Source: Apostichopus japonicus
Taxonomy: Eukaryota > Echinodermata > Holothuroidea > Aspidochirotida > Stichopodidae
DNA length: 64,000 nt
NCBI RefSeq assembly: GCF_037975245.1
Contig: NC_092577.1
Coordinates: 10,015,013 to 10,079,012 of the forward strand
Direction: 5' to 3'
Below, in pieces: positions 24,176 through 36,215 of the stretch; position 1 is the first letter of the stretch; each line of letters starts with the position of its first letter. Under the pieces are notes generated by a model, which saw nothing but the letters and a program-made list of their open reading frames with translations, had not been told where the DNA came from and ran no database searches. The translations under genes and the position numbers were made by a program.

Positions 24176-26010
24176 CAAGCAGCAGATACTGCATGTACAT
24201 GTACACAATCATTTATAATAGCCCAAAGCACAGGTGTTCCCCGTTTCTTACATTCCCCTGCCTCCTTGCTTCCGTCCCCCTTCTGGCATGAATTCACCTT
24301 TCCATGCCAACGATGTATATTTAATTTCCTAATCAACTTCCAGACTACCTTTCAAGTAGGACATTTTGTTGCTCCTAGCTTTTCAGACTCTTTTCAATCG
24401 ATGCTAGCTGTGTCAGGACTGATTCCAATCCGGAGGGTGCTTCTCTTCGTACGGATGCAATTCGATTCCTCTAGTCGTGGCATAAAGTACAACCTATCTA
24501 TACAGGTACATATGAGATGAACTCACATGACAGCTAGCAGTGCTCCTAGGCCTGCTTAATATGCATGTTAACAACCTGGGTGTGCTCTGAATGATAGATC
24601 TATTTATAGCATGTCAGCTCATAATCATAGTGTAGATATGTTAATTAATGGTACCTGGTACTTCTTGAATATTCATTAAGGTTGAAAGGTGAATATTTAT
24701 TTAAGGCTGAAAGGTGCCTACAGTCTAATGCTACGAAAAACAACCTGGTGGTTCTGACCGATAGATCTATTTATAGCATGTGAGCTCATATGCTTGTATA
24801 GTGTGTATAGATGTTAACGTTATTTACTTCTTGAATATTCATGAGGTTGCAAGGTGCCATTAGTCTAAGCAAGGAATGAAGTATATAAATATAGCAACAT
24901 GAAATAATCTTGATTTATCGATCTTGCAATCATGAAGCGATCTTGCAATCGGACTCTGCAATCACTACCTTCCATTTGATTATTCTGTACTATCTTTAAT
25001 ATTCACGACTTCACACAGCTCAGAAGTGATATTCAGGCATTAAAATTATATACCGTAAAGAATCGGAAATTATACTTTTTTGTCATCGAACGAAAGTCTT
25101 TCGAAAAGTCGACTAGAATGGGGCGAGTTCCCTCACAGACTGTGTCTTTCTTTATCCTGATTAAAAGAAACTGAAGAAATTCATCGGAGCAAAAAACTAA
25201 TGCATCCACTGCAGCTTAGGGCTTCTGAAAATTTCCTCCGTATTTTTCAAACTTTTCCAAAAGACGATACAAATCGTATCTCATCAATATTTTACCAGCA
25301 TCAATTTGAACAGGAAGATCAAACACTGGAGTCCACTGGACGAAGAAGACGACGAAGATGGAAGGATGACTGTAAACAAAGCACTTCCAATCGAGCCATC
25401 ATACTAACAATTTTATATGAATTCTGATCCAGGAGGGAGCAATTTTCACGGGAGTTTATGACCACAATCTTTAATTAGTTTTTCATCTGAAGCCATGTGT
25501 AGCGTGGCAAATGGCAGACGATTATTTCGAAGGGGGGGGGGGATGATAAAAGTAAATGAGGAGGCAGCTTAGGAGCGTCGAAGCGTGATCTATATACCTA
25601 CTACTCTTCGGGATAAAAACATTTTTGACTCGGATAGAGTCAATTATACGAGCCCGATAATAATCTACGGGGTCATTCCCACAGGGACTTAAAAGAGTTC
25701 GAGTGAAAGATATATCAACATCACAGAGAAGATTATTGTCAGATATAGAATCTAGTCAAAGGGTATACTGCCTCAAAAATACCTGGCTTGTGTTGCAGCT
25801 AATACGGTGTCGTCTAAAAGCGATTAAAGTATTCAGAGGTGGATATAGAGTAATGCGGGCATATATCTACATGGGAAGGCAAAGTTTACTTTACCCTATA
25901 GCAGTATCAGTGAGTTATTTAGTGTTCAAACATTGAGTAGCAGGTTTTTGAAGTCTCTGAATTCTGTCTCATATATAGTTCCTGGGTACAAAAACTGCTA
26001 TACATGTATG

Positions 26011-26127
26011 CATTGTAATTAAGTTTACATAGCAATTTGCACTGTAATTAAGTTTACATAGCAATTTGCACTGTAATTAAGGTTACATAGCAATTTGCAC
26101 TGTAATTAAGTTTACATAGCAATTTGC
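26011..26127. repeat. 29-bp tandem repeat, 4 copies
   Basis: CACTGTAATTAAGTTTACAT then AGCAATTTG is repeated four times with one or two changes. Confidence 0.93.
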
Positions 26128-26455
26128 ACATTATGCATAACATTTTTGCTGTGCAATGCTGGATGAATGATTCCCTGAGAGTTAATAAATATTGTGTACC
26201 TACCTCCTGTCAACATTAGCACTTTCCTATTTACCTAGACTACATTATTAGAATGTTTTTAGCACTGCGCCCTCACTTAATGGGCACCACACACTTCCTC
26301 ATCCTTCTGGAGGTACTAAAGAAACAAACTATGCACCTGTTATTTTTCAATAGTATGGATTTTTCTTCCTAAGTTTTGTTTGTCTCTGGTGATCAAACAT
26401 CTCTCGACCTCCCCCCCGCCCCCACATTTGTCTTTTTTAATACACTTTATATCTG

Positions 26456-26551
26456 CATCCACTTAGTTTTCACTTTTGATAATAATGTAGATGGAATAGA
26501 CGGCATCCACTTAGTTTTCACTTTTGATAATAATGTAGATGGAATAGACAG
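26456..26551. repeat. 48-bp tandem duplication
   Basis: CATCCACTTAGTTTTCACTT and the following GATAATAATGTAGATGGAATAGAC occur twice, at 26456 and 26504, without differences. Confidence 0.93.
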
Positions 26552-26849
26552 TTTAAAAGAGAGGAGGCAAAGTCAATCGAGATATTTTAATTTTAATTTT
26601 AAATTCTTTTTAATAAAATAAATCACTTTCCGAGGGCCCTCATATACATGGAGAATCGAAAGGGTTTGTAAGCTATTCGCAAATATACGGTGAATATGAT
26701 GTGGTGTTTTGAAATTAATTACCATTTGATCTATACGCTTATAGAGTATCAGTCAAAAAAGTAAAAAAAGTACAATTAGAGAGGTGTAGACCGGTAAGTG
26801 ATTAACAGAGTAACCTTATAATGCCGACTCCAAATACCCAAAGCTTAGT

Positions 26850-27015
26850 TTGGCTTCAGAACGGTAGATTTGGAAAGGGGGGGAGAGAGAGAGAGAGGGC
26901 GGTAACCTGGATGTAGATAGAGGGCACTGTGCTCAAACAGTACCAAGTTAGTAGGTTAGGTAACGAGAGTGCATAAGTAGAGTGGAGACAGGTAAGAGAG
27001 GAACGAGGTGGTGAA
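26850..27015 (+). repeat. Dispersed GGAGACAGGTAAG repeat, copy 1
   Basis: Shared blocks are AACGGTAGATTTGG, GGGCACTGTGCTCAAACAG, TTAGTAGGTTAGGTAACGAGA and GTGGAGACAGGTAAGAGAGGAACGA. Further copies are at 28628-28745 (minus), 36062-36215, 37519-37682, 39823-39890, 40128-40258 and 48878-49080 (minus). No TIRs or tRNA promoter were recognised, so its class is open. This copy ends beside exon A of the ASAP gene. Confidence 0.75.
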
Positions 27016-27029
27016 TTTCTATCACTTAC

Positions 27030-27102
27030 TATTTCCAGAACCGCAGACTGCTTTCACACATTTCTTCATCTTGTTTAGACCGCTGCGGTCCGCGTCCAAC
27101 GA
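27030..27102 (-). CDS. ASAP: ASAP-family Arf-GAP, BAR-domain exon A (first exon seen)
   Basis: Internal exon of 73 bp encoding 24 codons plus one base; the peptide starts SLDADRSGLNKMKKCVKAV. This matches the start of the BAR domain in ASAP1/ASAP2 Arf GTPase-activating proteins (family pattern LD-DR--L-K-KK-VKAI). ASAP proteins act at membranes and focal adhesions: the BAR domain senses or bends membrane and the downstream ArfGAP domain stimulates GTP hydrolysis on Arf. On the minus strand the acceptor is ATATTTTAG and the donor is GTAAGTG. The exon ends in phase 1, and its final A joins TC of the next exon to give an Ile codon. A dispersed repeat copy ends only about 15 bp beyond the donor. 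The preceding exon, coding for the N-terminus with the family's NSPTTSSF-like segment, was not found in the window. Recognition of the family is firm; which paralogue it is cannot be told. Confidence 0.88.
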
Positions 27103-27216
27103 CTAAAATATAATGAGAAGAAGAAACGAAGACAATTAATTATAAATTGTTAAGTAAATCTAGATTCATCTGAATCTCTATTGTGAAAACAAAGCTATCA
27201 TTACCCAACATTATGA

Positions 27217-27394
27217 TAATAATCATAATAATAAATGAGACTTATATAGCGCCAAATCAATAGACAAAAAACACTGCTCAAGGCACTTTACAAAGAAAAA
27301 CAGATTAATTTACAAAAGAACAAGTGAAAAGTTGGGTCTTAAGTAGACTTTTGAATGTAGAAAGTTTAGAGCAAGTTCGAATGTGATCTGGTAG
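27217..27394 (-). repeat. LINE 3' end with reverse-transcriptase C-terminal fragment
   Basis: On the minus strand 27394 to about 27305 reads LPDHIRTCSKLSTFKSLLKT then QLFTCSFV. This is the typical end of L2/CR1-type ORF2 (LWNSLPxxIRxxxS...FKxxLKTxLF). It is followed by AAAGTGCCTTGAGCAG, TTTGGCGCTATATAAG and (ATT)n, the LINE tail. 5'-truncated. Confidence 0.8.
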
Positions 27395-27600
27395 AAATTA
27401 TTTTATTCGACGGATATAGTGACACAGATAAATTACAATTACACACTATCTCTGTGTGGTGATTACACACAGCTTTGATCAGTCAAATATAGTGACACAG
27501 TTAAATTATAATTACACACTATCTCTGTGTGGTGAATGGTGATTACACACAGCTTTAATCAGTCGAATATAAAGTGACACAGTTAAATTATATACATCCA
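27395..27600. repeat. About 71-82-bp tandem repeat, 2.5 copies
   Basis: GTGACACAGTTAAATTAYAATTACACACTATCTCTGTGTGGTG and ACACACAGCTTTRATCAGTC recur at about 27419, 27490 and 27572, with an inserted GAATGGTG in the second. Confidence 0.85.
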
Positions 27601-28627
27601 AACACAAACCTGCAACTATAAGTTGTCCTCATGAACAGAGCTTGGATCAACCTACAACATTAACAACAGAACTATACATAATTCCTTTGTCTTATTGTGG
27701 TGTCCCGCCTACATAGTTATTATTTAACAGCTCTCTTATACTGTATACATCTAAAGAATCATCATCCAAGGCCGGCCGTGCGTGGTATATATTTCTGCGC
27801 TTACAAATTAACAGAGTCTGAATATATCTCTGAGTACTAATGCCGGTCTTCATACATCTCTTTCGGCAAATTAGCATTTTTTATTCATGTTTAGAAATTC
27901 TTTATCAAAACAAAGAAATCTCAGATCAATTTTTGTTGTTGATATTTACGATTGATTCCCTTGCAAAGTTGACAAATATACTCTTATTTCAGATCTAGAG
28001 TAAACATAGCTGTTGTTATATCGTATTGTCCCACCGTAGCAATATGCTGGTAGGGATGTACTATATAACACACAAAGTGCAATGTATTGAAAAGTGTACA
28101 AAAGTTTATAGCAAGGTTTCTATAGGGTAAGATTAAATAGATATATCGTGTGTATTAAACGTAGCTGCTGCACTGTACACCATATAACATGTGGGTACAA
28201 TGACCATTAATCGTGTATATGAAATAGTACGTATAATAACACATCAAAAAATTTGGTACAATTTTACAATATTAATGTTATATGCTTACTTTCAGGGTCC
28301 ATGCCTGTACAGTTCATGTAAGCAAATTTATTGAGGGCTTCTATTTAATGCTGGAGAGATGTATTTAATTGATGTTACAACATATTACAGACAAAAATAT
28401 GGCAGAACTCACTAAGCACAATATGTGTGTACATATAAACCTTGAAAGGCTGTTTATTATTTTATTACTCTTTCACAAAAACCCTTGATTCCAAAGTTTG
28501 ATACACTTATATTGCATCTCTCTAATTGGCACATGTCTTCTGTATGCACGCACATGTTGCAAAGCGGGGCAGTTTATATCGTCATGTAACTAGATTAAAT
28601 GAAAATTATAAAACTTACTGGTTTATA

Positions 28628-28745
28628 TATTTACGAGTGACCCACTTACCTGTCTCCCCACAACCTATGCACCACATTCTACCGTGTCTAGAATGCCCTG
28701 GTAAACTTTTAACACTGTACACCCTCACTGGTCCTAATGGCCTTC
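28628..28745 (-). repeat. Dispersed GGAGACAGGTAAG repeat, copy 2
   Basis: On the minus strand it reads GACCAGTGAGGGTGTACAGTG, TTAAAAGTTTACCAGGGCATTC, CACGGTAGAATG and GTGGGGAGACAGGTAAGTGGG. CAG|GTAAGT is a perfect splice-donor consensus in the same sense as the ASAP gene. Confidence 0.75.
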
Positions 28746-29019
28746 CTTCTTTTTTCTACCCACAAAGTGTCTCACTGTGTTTTTCGGAGTTAGGAAAATT
28801 TTCGCGAAATTCGCCCGGAATACCTTGGATTTATACTCTAGAAGTTTCCTATCAGGACTTCTGCACTTCCAAGGATCTTTTCCAGCCTGATAAGTATCCT
28901 TTTCTTGTAGGGAAGGGTGTTTTTGTGGGCTGTTTTTAGTGTACACTCTCGCCCATGCGTTCGTTTTTTCTTACGTAACGTTTTTAGGGTAACAGGTAGT
29001 AGCTCTGCGAGACTACTTC

Positions 29020-29260
29020 GTTCGTTGCCTATACCGCCTTGTTTACGCGGATAGGCATGTATTTTCGTATGTACATGTGTTTCAGCTTTTCTTACTTTCA
29101 TAAGATGTTTTGCTTGTTTCATGTACCTTCGTTACTTCTTACGCTTTTGTGTGGGTTTTCACCTTTGTAGCGTAATTTGTAGCGTTGCCTATACCGCCTT
29201 GTTTACGCGGATAGGCATGTTTTTTCCGTATGTACATGTGTTTCAGCTTTTGAAAAAAGC
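29020..29260. repeat. 159-bp spaced duplication
   Basis: CGTTGCCTATACCGCCTTGT, TTACGCGGATAGGCATGT and GTATGTACATGTGTTTCAGC occur at about 29024 and again at about 29183. The duplicated block is GC-richer than its surroundings. Confidence 0.88.
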
Positions 29261-30384
29261 ATATACAGTACATACTTAAAATAGAGCAGCCATTTTGCTG
29301 GTTACAAAAGGAATAGAAGATTTTTGGTCTATTATAGTATACTGTTCAAAGGTTTAATTTATGGTACTTTTATTGATCACTAAAAGTAAATTGGAGGGAT
29401 AGATCTATTCAACAATGTACTTGAGTTTTAACAGATCTGCAAATATATTGTCAAAATGAAATCTTTATGACGTACAGCTTTGGTTTCTCAAAACTTGGGA
29501 TATATATTTGATTTCATTGAAAGGAAAAATAGAATGTTGTTCAAACATCACATTCAGTTATATTTTTCAATACATACAGTAGAATATTTCACTGAAATCA
29601 AGCATTAATTGCGTTCCCACAGTCAAAATGGCTTGATAAAAGTACCAGGAACTAATACCATTAAGTAATAATACCACACATGTACCCTATCTAGAAAGCA
29701 CCAAGTGTTCCTTTTCCTGCTTCCTGTATCAGAGTAAAAACTTAAACATTGTTTGAATCCGACGACGATCAAATCCTGACAAATGTCACTTTTTCAGAGG
29801 TGGCGAATTTTGTCAACTTTGGAGAAACACCTGCGACCATGAGAATAAAAAAACAGACTTTTGTGAACAATGACTTGAAATTCAAGTTTAACTTTTGTCA
29901 AATGTTGAGTCACAGGCAGATGAAGGAACCCAGATGTAATTGCTTAAACAAATTTATTATTTCTTTCCTAAAACTAAACTTCATCTATGACCACCTGCAG
30001 AATCACTCTGGACAGAAGATTGTCTGCAAGAGGGCCAGAAAAACATATATATAACCACGATCCCTAGACCAAGTGTCAATATTAGTCGTACCATTAGCTT
30101 GCAATACGCATATATATAGCCATATATACTTCCCTGCTGTACTTTTCATGTAAAGTACACACACTATTGAACTAAGTGCATTGACAAGAATGTGATCTAG
30201 TGGATATTCAACTCTCTGAGGAACGTTACTACTGGCTGAGCAGGACTAGGGGAGACGAGGGGATGGGAATGTTACTGGCTGGGAAGGACTTGGGGAGGCA
30301 AGTGGTTGTAAGGGATCCTTGGGTGTTGCTCCGGCTGACTATTTTCTATATTGACTTCCTTCCCTACTATCTGTACATAAGCTT

Positions 30385-30535
30385 AAAGGTAGGGTACAGG
30401 TCAGTAAGGTACAGTACAGTACGATATTGTAGAGTACAATATGTACCGTACGTACGGTAGGTTACAGTATGGTAGGGTACATATAGTACAGTTTAGTACA
30501 GTATAGTATTGTACAGTACAGTAAAGTACATTATA
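30385..30535. repeat. GTACAGTA-rich tract
   Basis: Irregular tandem runs of GTACAGTA, GGTAGGGTACA and GTAGAGTACA. A similar tract occurs at 30875-30955, and the related AGTACAGT-rich tract at 47340-47620 is described there. Confidence 0.8.
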
Positions 30536-30885
30536 ATAGTAATAATAATACATATTTACATAGCGCATTATACTGAGGGTTTACATGCACTTTAAAAGAA
30601 AAAAGACGAGTACAAAAATACAGCGTAGTAGATATACAACAGCATTGGAAAAAAAGACAAGATCCACCGAGGGTAGCACGTGAATAAATGAGTTTTTAAG
30701 AAGCTTTTAATAATTGTCTATGGTAGGAGCATTTCTAATGTGGGTGGGGAGAGTGTTCAAGCTAGGTTTTGGGGCCGCAAATTGAAAAGATGGCTCACCA
30801 TACGTTTTGGGTTTAAATTTTGGTGGCCTTAGGAGAATAGCACTGTTACATCTGAGTGAGCGAGTTGGAATTTGTAAGGTAAGGT
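30526..30885 (-). repeat. LINE 3' end with reverse-transcriptase C-terminal fragment
   Basis: On the minus strand, 30867 down to about 30705 reads TRSLRCNSAILLRPPKFKPK, then TYGEPSFQFAAPKPSLNTLP and THIRNAPTIDNY. The known pattern is LRS...L..P..K.KTYG.RSF..AAPKLWN.LP..IR.A..I..F, so this is an L2/CR1-type ORF2 end in which the LWN is replaced by SLN. A stop interrupts the expected FKKLLKT (Y-stop-KLLKNSF). The GCGCTATGTAAATA tail with (TTA)n follows. Confidence 0.8.
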
Positions 30886-32373
30886 TGGGTAGGGTACAGT
30901 AGGGTAGAGTACATGAGGGTAGAGTACAGTAGGATATAGTAAAGTAGGGTAGAGCACAGGCAAAAAGGGTTTCTTTTGTACTCATCCTTTATACTTTTAG
31001 AGGATGGGGAGAGGAACTTGATAACTGAATTAATTCATACAAAAGTTGATTTATGGAGAAAAATCTAAGGATGCCATGGTGTGATCAACCAACTTTGTTT
31101 TGAGTTGTACTTGCTAAATTTTATAAAAAAAATTATTCCACCATTTAACTGAATAATAAGACTGCTTTCAAAACAATGAAAAGTGCATCACTTCCCTGTG
31201 AAAGCCATCAATGATTGGAGGCAACCAGCAAACATAATGACAATGGAAGCATATCACTTCCCATGGAACCCATCAAAGATTGGAGTAATTAACCTGCAAA
31301 CATGTTGATTTGATATCAACGTAATCCTTCAAACACTTCCTGGGATGAGGCAATTTGTCTGCTAGCTTGGTAGGCCACATACATTCATTTTAATTACTGC
31401 ACTAAGAGCACTAAGTCATCTTTAAGTATACTTAAATACTAAGAAATGGTCATAGATCAATGCATGCATGGTGTCCGCAAGGGAATAAATGTATCCAGTA
31501 TTTTCCCTTTCACTTGACATATAGAGCTGCCACAGTTAATTGTAACAACCGCTTCAGTCTACTTGAATCCCTCAATTATGTTAAATCATTTCCAGAACTT
31601 ATGATCAGCTACAAATCAGCAGAAATTTGGAAGTCATTTATAGTCAGCAGAAATCAAAGAGTAGTTTACCCTCCTGCCTAATATTTCTTCTTTTTTTTGG
31701 AAAATATTTGATGGGGTGGGGGATCCTTTTCGGGGGGTTACATTCCCCCATCCATACCCCCTCCCCAAGTGATGCCCCTGCCTAGGTACCACTGGCTTAT
31801 GACAAAATGTAGACTTGTCAATATCTACCCTGGTAGCATAAGTACTGTTTTTTGTACACACATCACCTGTTGATTATTTTGCACTCAGTAGTACCACGGA
31901 CTGCTAACACAAGAGAACAAGTCAATGACCTAAGAAACCCAAGCAGCACTACATTGACCTTAACTCATCGTTGAAATGTCCAGGTGTTCTACCTCATGAC
32001 AGATTCATAAAAGTGGAACCGAATATCCCCAATCGTCTCAGTGATAAAGGTGTAAAACTGGTCAAAATGAACCAGAATTCAATCCTCAAACCGACCAAAA
32101 GCAAACTGTGCTTTAAACAAAACAAATTTTGGTATTACATTTTATTTTGGTCTGAATTTCTTCAAACTGGATTAATTAACAGAGGTTTGGACCTTAAGTA
32201 AAACAGCTTGTTCTTTCTTTGACAGTGACACCCTGTAGGTTGGAAGAGGTAACAGACTTATGGGATTGGGATCAAGATAAGATGATACACCTGCCCAGCA
32301 GAACTGATGCTTATGATGAAAGCCACGAGAAAGCTAGGAGGATCTGACCAAGCAAAGGGCAATCAAGATCTTA

Positions 32374-32590
32374 GTGCACGCTCCCGTACTCAGGAACAGG
32401 TCCGGAAAAGGTGATCGAGATTCGTGTGTGAACGCTCGTGTACCCAGGATCAGACCTTGCAATCTTGGCCTCACTTTGGACGAGGATTCTGACCCTGCAA
32501 GGAGGATCACGATTGTACTTTGGAGGCTAGAAGAGGGTCAAGCTTCCCGAGCTATCCAATTCCTTGACCATGTCACTTCCTCATAAACTG
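32374..32590. other. GC-richer unassigned block
   Basis: About 200 bp clearly less AT-rich than its neighbours. A plus-strand 70-codon ORF crosses it (contains LTLDEDSDPARRITIVLWRL). I do not recognise the peptide, and no convincing splice sites or second copy are seen. It may be a remnant of a mobile element. Confidence 0.25.
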
Positions 32591-34235
32591 GTACAGCAGT
32601 AAAACAAGGGTTTATTTGTAGTTGTCCGCGGTACGGCCAGGTCTTACCTTTGGTTGTCGGAACAGCAAATTTGGTTTTCAAAGCTTTCATGGTTGTTATT
32701 TATAGCGAGACCTTGAATATTTTTGCTAAATCTAACCCGTTGATCTTTTGAAGAATTACCCAGTATTTTTCTGAAATTGTAAAACCCATTTTGTCACTGC
32801 AAAATGGTACAGTAGGTATGGATTCCATCAAGCCGATCGTGTTCGAACAAAATGAATTCTTAATTTCAATTCACAATTACAAGTAAACTTTTCAAAAATA
32901 TCAGCATTTATTTTGCTCAAATTATGTTTCACGTCATTGAAACGTTGTAAATGATGCATATATTACAAAGTTTGCAGTCTTTTAGGCCTCATTCGTTCCG
33001 GTATTCTTCCTGAGCCTGTGAAGCCCGACAATTGTGTGAAATTTACCACAGCTTTCCATTTCCTACGGAAGGAAAGTAAAGCATGCAATGCAAGCATTGG
33101 AGAGCTACGCATTCTAGCTACCTGATTGGCTTAACGCTGTCTTAGATCTTGTGATCATGTGATCTTGTTGCTTTTCTCATATATGTAAATCAAGAGTACG
33201 ACCCCAAAATCTCCAATGTTAAATAGTTGTATATACGCAATTCGTGAATTCCGATACTCTGACTCCCATCCATCTACAGTAGGTTAAAATTCCCCAGGAA
33301 TGGAAACCAAACAAAAAGATTCCAACTATGTTGTAGCTTGCATGGGTTGTATTGAATTGAAAGTGTGAAAATTAGCCTTTATTTAAATGTTATTGAACAA
33401 TGGTTAGAAATCACCAAATAGTTATAATGAAATATTAACAGACACCAGGAAATAAGGCGCCATAAGTCATTCACATTTCTAAACGATGTGTAACGTACAA
33501 TGGATGTTTTGCTGTAGTTTTGTGAATGTGAAGTGAATGATGACGTAAGCAACATCAGTGACATCAGCACGAAGAGTAAACCATTAATTTCGGTTTTGCT
33601 TTTCAAATTTAAAAGCTTGACGATAGCTTTGTTCGTCTGTTAACTCGGCCGTGAGGCGGTGAATCCTGACATTGTATCCTCCTCGAACCTATGCTCGGAG
33701 AGTGACCAACGATTTTTGTAGTACTTAGTCTTTTTATTCACTTTTGTTTCCCTTTAACTATGTATCTGTAAGAGGCTATCGACTTCTCGCGAGTACAGAA
33801 CCCAAATCCACGACTGGCTGAGACACAAAGACTATACGAACGTTCACGAAACTGAAAGTCCGTAGAACAAAGAGAGGTGCCTGCCTTTTAAGCAGGAGAT
33901 TACAGCAAACAGTACACTCAACACATTGATGTACTTTAAACGAACACAGCTTAATACAGATTATACAGTAGTATAGTTTGTGCACTCAATTATACACACA
34001 CAAGGAACAAACAGCCACAAATAGATACAATGTAAATTATACTTTCAATCTGCGCTCTAAACGGTGAAAAGGGGCATTAAATTTATCACTGACTACGCTA
34101 TATTTGATGTTATATCACACTTGACTGTAATTACTACGATTTATAACGACCTGACAAGATAAAAAACACAAGCATGTAACTAGTGTAAGGTCGTCAGTAC
34201 CACAGCGTATCAAATTGAAAAAAAATTGTTCTAAA

Positions 34236-35070
34236 GTACAAACGTACAAAGCTTACCATAAGCAGTCGCTAGTTTATTTCTCGGACTTACTCAGGTTGCT
34301 ACTGTACAACCCTTCACGCAGACAGCTTAGATCCCTTATCTCTTCATCAAATTACATTGTACTCAAAACTCACAGTGCAACGTTTTCTAATCGCACAATC
34401 GTACAAATGTACAATCCTACGAAGCGATCCTACAAACATACAACGCCTACCGTAAGCAGTCGCTAGTTTATTTCTCGGACTTACTCAGGTTGCTACTGTA
34501 CAACCCTTCACGCAGACAGCTTAGATCCCTTATCTCTTCATGAAATTACTTTGTACCCAAAACTCACAGTGTGACGTTTTTTAATCGTATTAACGTACGA
34601 TCGTACAAACGTACAAAGCTTACCAAAAGCAGTCTCTAGCTTAAATCTCGGACTTACTCAAGCTGCTACAACCTTCACACAGACAGCTGAGATCCCCTAC
34701 CTCTTCATCAAATTACATTGTACTCAAAACTCATAGTGCAACGTTTTCTAATCGCACAATCGTACAAACGTACAATCCTACGAAGCGATCCTACAAACAT
34801 ACAACGCTTACCGTAAGCGGTCGCTAGCTTATTTCTCGGACTTACTCAGGTTGCTACAACCTTCACGCAAACAGCTGAGATCCCCTATCTCTTCATGAAA
34901 TTACATTGTACCTAAAACTCACAGTGTGACGTTTTCTAATCGTACAAACGTACGATTGTAAAAATGTACAAAACGATCGTACAAACGTACAAAGCTTACC
35001 ATAAGCAGTCGCTAGTTTATTTCTGGGACTTACTCAGGCTGCTTCAACCTGCACGCAGACAGCTTAGAAC
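34236..35070. repeat. About 185-bp satellite, 5 copies
   Basis: The landmark GCAGTCGCTAGTTTATTTCTCGG occurs at 34262, 34456, 34629, 34817 and 35005. Units contain TTACTCAGGTTGCTAC, CACGCAGACAGCTTAGATCC and CTCTTCATCAAATTAC, joined by AACGTACAAACGTAC-type sub-repeats of variable length. Confidence 0.93.
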
Positions 35071-35089
35071 CCCTAACTCTTCATCAAAT

Positions 35090-35348
35090 TACCCAGAATT
35101 CACAGTGCGACATTTACTGATAGTTCTTTCTCTTGTTTCGGTCCCAGAGAGTAGAACAGTCCCCCAAACCGTATCAAATACGCTCAGACTATCGATCAAT
35201 ATTTCCAAGAAAATGCTAAAACATAACCTGTTTGAACAAGCATACCATACATAGAACTTTAAGGTCATGTAACTGTCACATACCGCCTTTGAACAACTTC
35301 TGTTGATATTGCCGCTATATAAATGTTCCTGATTGATTGATTGATTGA
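35090..35348 (+). repeat. LINE 3' end with reverse-transcriptase C-terminal fragment
   Basis: The plus strand reads TVPQTVSNTLRLSINISKKM then LKHNLFEQAYHT and a stop. This is the usual SLP..VSN..SLS.FKKMLK..LFEQAY end of L2/CR1-like ORF2. ACCGCCTTTGAACAACTTC, GCCGCTATATAAATG and an (ATTG)n tail follow, so this copy has a four-base rather than three-base terminal microsatellite. Confidence 0.75.
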
Positions 35349-36061
35349 ACAAACATTTCTAGTTTGAGTTTTAACCGAACAATATTATGAACATATGCTC
35401 AGATAGTGCTGTACCTGCAACTTTCTGTAAAAGTCTGGCAACCCAATGCTTACTGTCTATTTCAGTAAGTTGGTAAAACCCACCTTCACTTAAAGAGGTC
35501 ATCAGTTTTGGGCCCCACATTTTGGCAACCGGGAAAAGAAAATGCTAGAAGCCTTCGAAAGTGGTTTTCCCATACGTACTTGGATCTGATCAGGACTAAA
35601 AGTCAATCCCAGCCATTGAGGATTTTGTGGGTAGATCTCTCTCAGTTGATAACTATACTTCCATAGTGGCGGTATAAAAATGCTGGACAAAATTTTGTGC
35701 ATGCTTGGTTGACCAATATCTGACTTCCTAGCATATTTGAATTTCCAAACTACTAACCAATTGAGTACAAAAAAAATAATACAAAAGAGTAGAATATGAC
35801 AACAGTCTGACAAGTACACAATGGATGGAGAAACTAGAGCTAGCAATTCGTGGAACTGCTACCCATACCCTGAAAATGCTAAACAAACGGGGAATAAGGC
35901 ACTCTGAAAAACCTGTCCAAATGAAAAGGATGTTTATCAGGGTGCACATGACAACTTCAGAAAGTAATTCCTACTTCCAAAACACCAAACAAAAGGCCAA
36001 GTGCAGTTCTGAACCAATTAAAATGATAGAAAATCCGAAGCTCAAAACGAACGTCTAAGTA

Positions 36062-36215
36062 TTTTGGGTGGTAGAATATGAAGGGAGGGCAATGACCAGA
36101 GGGGTCTGGTTGTAGAGGAGGGCGCAGAGTGTTAAAAGGTTACCAGTTCATTCTAGACACGGTAGAATGAGAGTGCTGGGGTTGTGGGGAGACAGGTAAG
36201 CGAGGAGCGAAGTAA
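36062..36215 (+). repeat. Dispersed GGAGACAGGTAAG repeat, copy 3
   Basis: Blocks GGGTGGTAGAATATGAAGGG, GAGGGCGCAGAGTGTTAAAA, CACGGTAGAATGAGAGTGC and TGTGGGGAGACAGGTAAGCG, close to the copy at 40128-40258. Confidence 0.8.

Larger units (their letters stand above)
22366..27029 (-). other. ASAP intron between exons A and B
   Basis: Intron of about 4.7 kb. It holds a short internally repetitive segment (22445-22600), C-rich runs (22780-22880, 23420-23510), a tRNA-like dispersed repeat (23826-24175), a ~170-bp spaced duplication (24560-24850), a 29-bp tandem repeat (26011-26127), a 48-bp duplication (26456-26551) and a copy of the GACAGGTAAG repeat (26850-27015). The stretch 24850-26010 shows nothing nameable. 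Confidence 0.78.

Noticed and set aside
32646-32691. Minus-strand ATG with short reading and donor GTAAGA (possible first exon of ASAP)
   Set aside because: It ends in phase 1 whereas exon A must start in phase 0, and the peptide does not resemble an ASAP N-terminus.
33379-33606. 75-codon minus-strand ORF with a hydrophobic start (LLFVLMSLMLLTSSF) resembling a signal peptide
   Set aside because: Very short, no recognisable mature domain, no splice support; hydrophobic runs are common in AT-rich DNA.
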